Source of the DNA: VAZQ01 sp035293945
GTDB lineage: Bacteria; Pseudomonadota; Alphaproteobacteria; Rhizobiales; Xanthobacteraceae
Length of the DNA stretch: 64,000 nucleotides
Direction: 5' to 3'
NCBI GenBank assembly: GCA_035293945.1
Contig: DATGLV010000022.1
Coordinates: forward strand, 124,001-188,000
Within the stretch, counting starts at the first letter, position 1; every line of letters starts with the position of its first letter. Of this stretch, positions 62,249-64,000 are shown piece after piece. Under the pieces are notes generated by a model. It was not told the DNA's origin, ran no database searches, and saw only the letters and a list, made by a program, of their open reading frames with translations. A program made the position numbers and the translations under genes.

Positions 62249-62265
62249 CCGTCTCGCGGAGACGG
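62249..62265 (+). terminator. Small hairpin after the porin stop
   Basis: CCGTCTC GCG GAGACGG, a perfect 7-bp stem directly after the stop codon, without a U-run. Weak terminator or stability element. Confidence 0.35.
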
Positions 62266-62384
62266 GACACAAGCGGATGCAGCGCATGGGTTCATCTCCG
62301 CGACATTCCCAACCGCCGTCGCGTCAGCAGGGCTAAGCGACGGCAGCAGATGAGATGACCTGAAGGATCGATAGGAGGGGTGTG

Positions 62385-63968
62385 ATGACGACGATCGAGC
62401 AACGCCGACCCGCCTTGTGGACACCGGGCGACTGGAACGCCTTCTTCGGCTTCGGCACCAACATTCTGGTCAACATGTTGGTGCTTACCGGCCTCCTGCG
62501 CTTCGTGCTGAAGATGCCCGACACGCTCGTCTTCGGCCGCATCCTGCCGGCGCTCGGGTTGATGCTTTGCCTGTCGACCTTCTACTACGCGTTCCTCGCC
62601 TATCGGCTGGCGCAGAAGACCGGGCGCAGCGACGTCTGCGCCCTGCCCTCAGGCATCAGCGTGCCGCACATGTTCATCGTTACCTTCGTGATCATGTTGC
62701 CGATCACGCTCAAGACCAACGATCCGATCAAGGGCTGGGAAGCCGGCCTCGTCTGGGTGTTTTTCCAGAGCTTCATCCTGATGATCGGCGGGTTCATCGC
62801 GCCCTATATCCGCAGGATCACGCCGCGCGCCGCACTGCTCGGGACGCTCGCCGGCGTGTCCATCACCTTCATCGCCATGCGCCCGGCACTCGAGGTCTAT
62901 ATGACCCCGGTGATCGGGCTCACCTGCTTCGCCATTATCCTGGTGAGCTGGTTCGGCGGCTTCAAATATCCCAAGGGGATTCCGGCGGGCCTCGTCGCCA
63001 TCGCGGTCGGCACGCTCATCGCCTGGGGCTCCAACCTGCTCGGTCTCGGCTATGGCGGCTTGAGCGTCGCGGGTGTGGGCGCCGCCTTTGCCAATTTCGG
63101 GTTCTCGCTGCCCCTGCCGGCGTTCAACTACGTGTTCTCCGGCTTCGAATATCTGGGCGTGGTCCTGGTGACCGCCGTGCCATTCGGCATCTACGACCTG
63201 GTCGAGGCGATGGATAATGTCGAGAGCGCCGAGGCAGCCGGCGATGCCTATCCGACCACCAGCGTGCTCACCGCCGACGGCGCCATCAGCCTGATTGGTT
63301 GTGTCATGGGCAACCCGTTCATCAATGCGGTCTATATCGGCCACCCCGGATGGAAATCGATGGGTGGACGCATCGGCTATTCGGCCGCGACCGGGGTGAT
63401 GGTGATCGTGCTGTCCTGGTTCGGGGTGATCTCGCTTCTTCTGGCGGTGATCCCGGTCGTCGCGATCTCGCCGATCCTGCTCTACATCGCCATGCTGATC
63501 GGCTCCCAGGCCTTCCAGACGACGCCGTCGAGGCACGCGCCCGCGATCGTGCTCGCCCTGGCGCCGCACCTCGCCGGCTGGTGCAAGACATTGGTGGATG
63601 GCGCGCTCGGCGCCGCCGGCACCAACGCGGCCGCAGTCGGGTTCGATAAGCTCGGCAATGTCGGCGTGCTCTACAATGGGCTCCAAGTTCTCGGCGGCGG
63701 CGCGATCCTAACCGGGCTGGTGCTGGCGGCGGTCGGCGCCTTCATCATCGACAAGAAGTTCGCGCACGCAGCGGCTTTTGCTTTGGCGGGGGCCTTTCTC
63801 ACCTTCTTCGGCTTCATGCACGGAGAGCAGATCGGCGTCGCGGTGTCCCCCAGCATCGCCATCGCATATGCGCTGGTGGCGGCCTTCCTGTACGGCCTGA
63901 GCCGCATGCCGGAGGTGGCGACTGATGCGGCGATGCCCGACAAGGCACTGGCGGTGCCGGCGGAATGA
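62385..63968 (+). CDS. NCS2/AzgA-like nucleobase permease
   Basis: 527 residues from ATG 62385, with AGGAGGGG upstream; GTG 62382 gives one more residue. About twelve to fourteen membrane segments, beginning GDWNAFFGFGTNILVNMLVL, then LPSGISVPHMFIVTFVIMLP, ESAEAAGDAYPTTSVLTADG and GCVMGNPFINAVYIGHPGWK, typical of AzgA-type NCS2 carriers. Such proteins import purines by proton symport. Nearest nitrogen genes include urtA and the biuret-hydrolase-like gene. Ends 32 nt before the window edge. Confidence 0.85.
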   Translation: MTTIEQRRPALWTPGDWNAFFGFGTNILVNMLVLTGLLRFVLKMPDTLVFGRILPALGLMLCLSTFYYAFLAYRLAQKTGRSDVCALPSGISVPHMFIVTFVIMLPITLKTNDPIKGWEAGLVWVFFQSFILMIGGFIAPYIRRITPRAALLGTLAGVSITFIAMRPALEVYMTPVIGLTCFAIILVSWFGGFKYPKGIPAGLVAIAVGTLIAWGSNLLGLGYGGLSVAGVGAAFANFGFSLPLPAFNYVFSGFEYLGVVLVTAVPFGIYDLVEAMDNVESAEAAGDAYPTTSVLTADGAISLIGCVMGNPFINAVYIGHPGWKSMGGRIGYSAATGVMVIVLSWFGVISLLLAVIPVVAISPILLYIAMLIGSQAFQTTPSRHAPAIVLALAPHLAGWCKTLVDGALGAAGTNAAAVGFDKLGNVGVLYNGLQVLGGGAILTGLVLAAVGAFIIDKKFAHAAAFALAGAFLTFFGFMHGEQIGVAVSPSIAIAYALVAAFLYGLSRMPEVATDAAMPDKALAVPAE

Positions 63969-64000
63969 GCGGCAAGCAAGCAGAGCCGGACCATATTATC

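Noticed and set aside
1..64000. CRISPR array, prophage, or intact insertion sequence
   Set aside because: No regularly spaced direct repeats, integrase, transposase or phage structural genes were seen.

Overview
The window reads as chromosomal DNA from a high-GC alphaproteobacterium, most likely Hyphomicrobiales (a Bradyrhizobium, Pseudolabrys or Xanthobacteraceae-like organism). Four things point there: the gene content (urtABCDE, ureDABCEFG, soeABC, many GntR and LysR regulators, Bug-type binding proteins), the codon usage, the RpoN-type promoters, and several families of palindromic intergenic repeats typical of that order. I see no rRNA, tRNA, CRISPR array or intact insertion sequence.

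Nitrogen block, left (1-16571). A seven-gene minus-strand operon (NitT/TauT-type ABC importer, creatininase-fold amidohydrolase, type III glutamine-synthetase-like ligase, NikR-like regulator, and a ureohydrolase resembling guanidine hydrolases) is divergent from a plus-strand urea operon (urtBCDE-ureDABCEFG). Both read out from sigma-54 -24/-12 promoters in the shared 6744-7202 gap, which also holds an NtrC-type palindrome. A palindrome resembling a repressor operator overlaps the predicted start site of the minus-strand operon. A reasonable picture is uptake of a guanidino or amide compound, release of urea and ammonia, urea hydrolysis by nickel urease, and ammonia capture by a glutamine-synthetase-like enzyme.

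Middle. From 16577 to 23343 lies a minus-strand set of two transglutaminase-like proteins and a circularly permuted ATP-grasp/alpha-E fusion, a predicted peptide-ligation or modification system. A decayed MFS gene, a DUF2147 protein, a di-heme cytochrome c and a secreted metallo-beta-lactamase-fold hydrolase follow. A LysR regulator is divergent from a coupled small gene plus soeABC (sulfite:quinone oxidoreductase). Then come a Bug/TctC binding protein, an NHL-repeat protein, an acyl-carrier-like protein without the attachment serine, and a phosphopantetheinyl transferase.

Organosulfonate block (38106-47778). GntR regulators, an SlcC-like and a ComC-like hydroxyacid dehydrogenase, and SuyAB-like sulfolactate sulfo-lyase form a probable sulfolactate pathway. 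The sulfite it releases could be oxidised by SoeABC 12 kb away, and a persulfide dioxygenase-rhodanese fusion sits next to suyB. Mixed genes follow: a LeuCD-like pair, an antitoxin remnant, LysR/pirin, two MFS transporters and an esterase.

Nitrogen block, right (56457-63968). Cyanase, a GntR regulator, a biuret-hydrolase remnant, urtA (about 47 kb from urtBCDE), an intact biuret-hydrolase-like cysteine hydrolase, an outer-membrane barrel and an NCS2/AzgA-like permease. urtA and the barrel gene also have clear sigma-54 promoters, tying both ends of the window into one probable nitrogen-limitation regulon.
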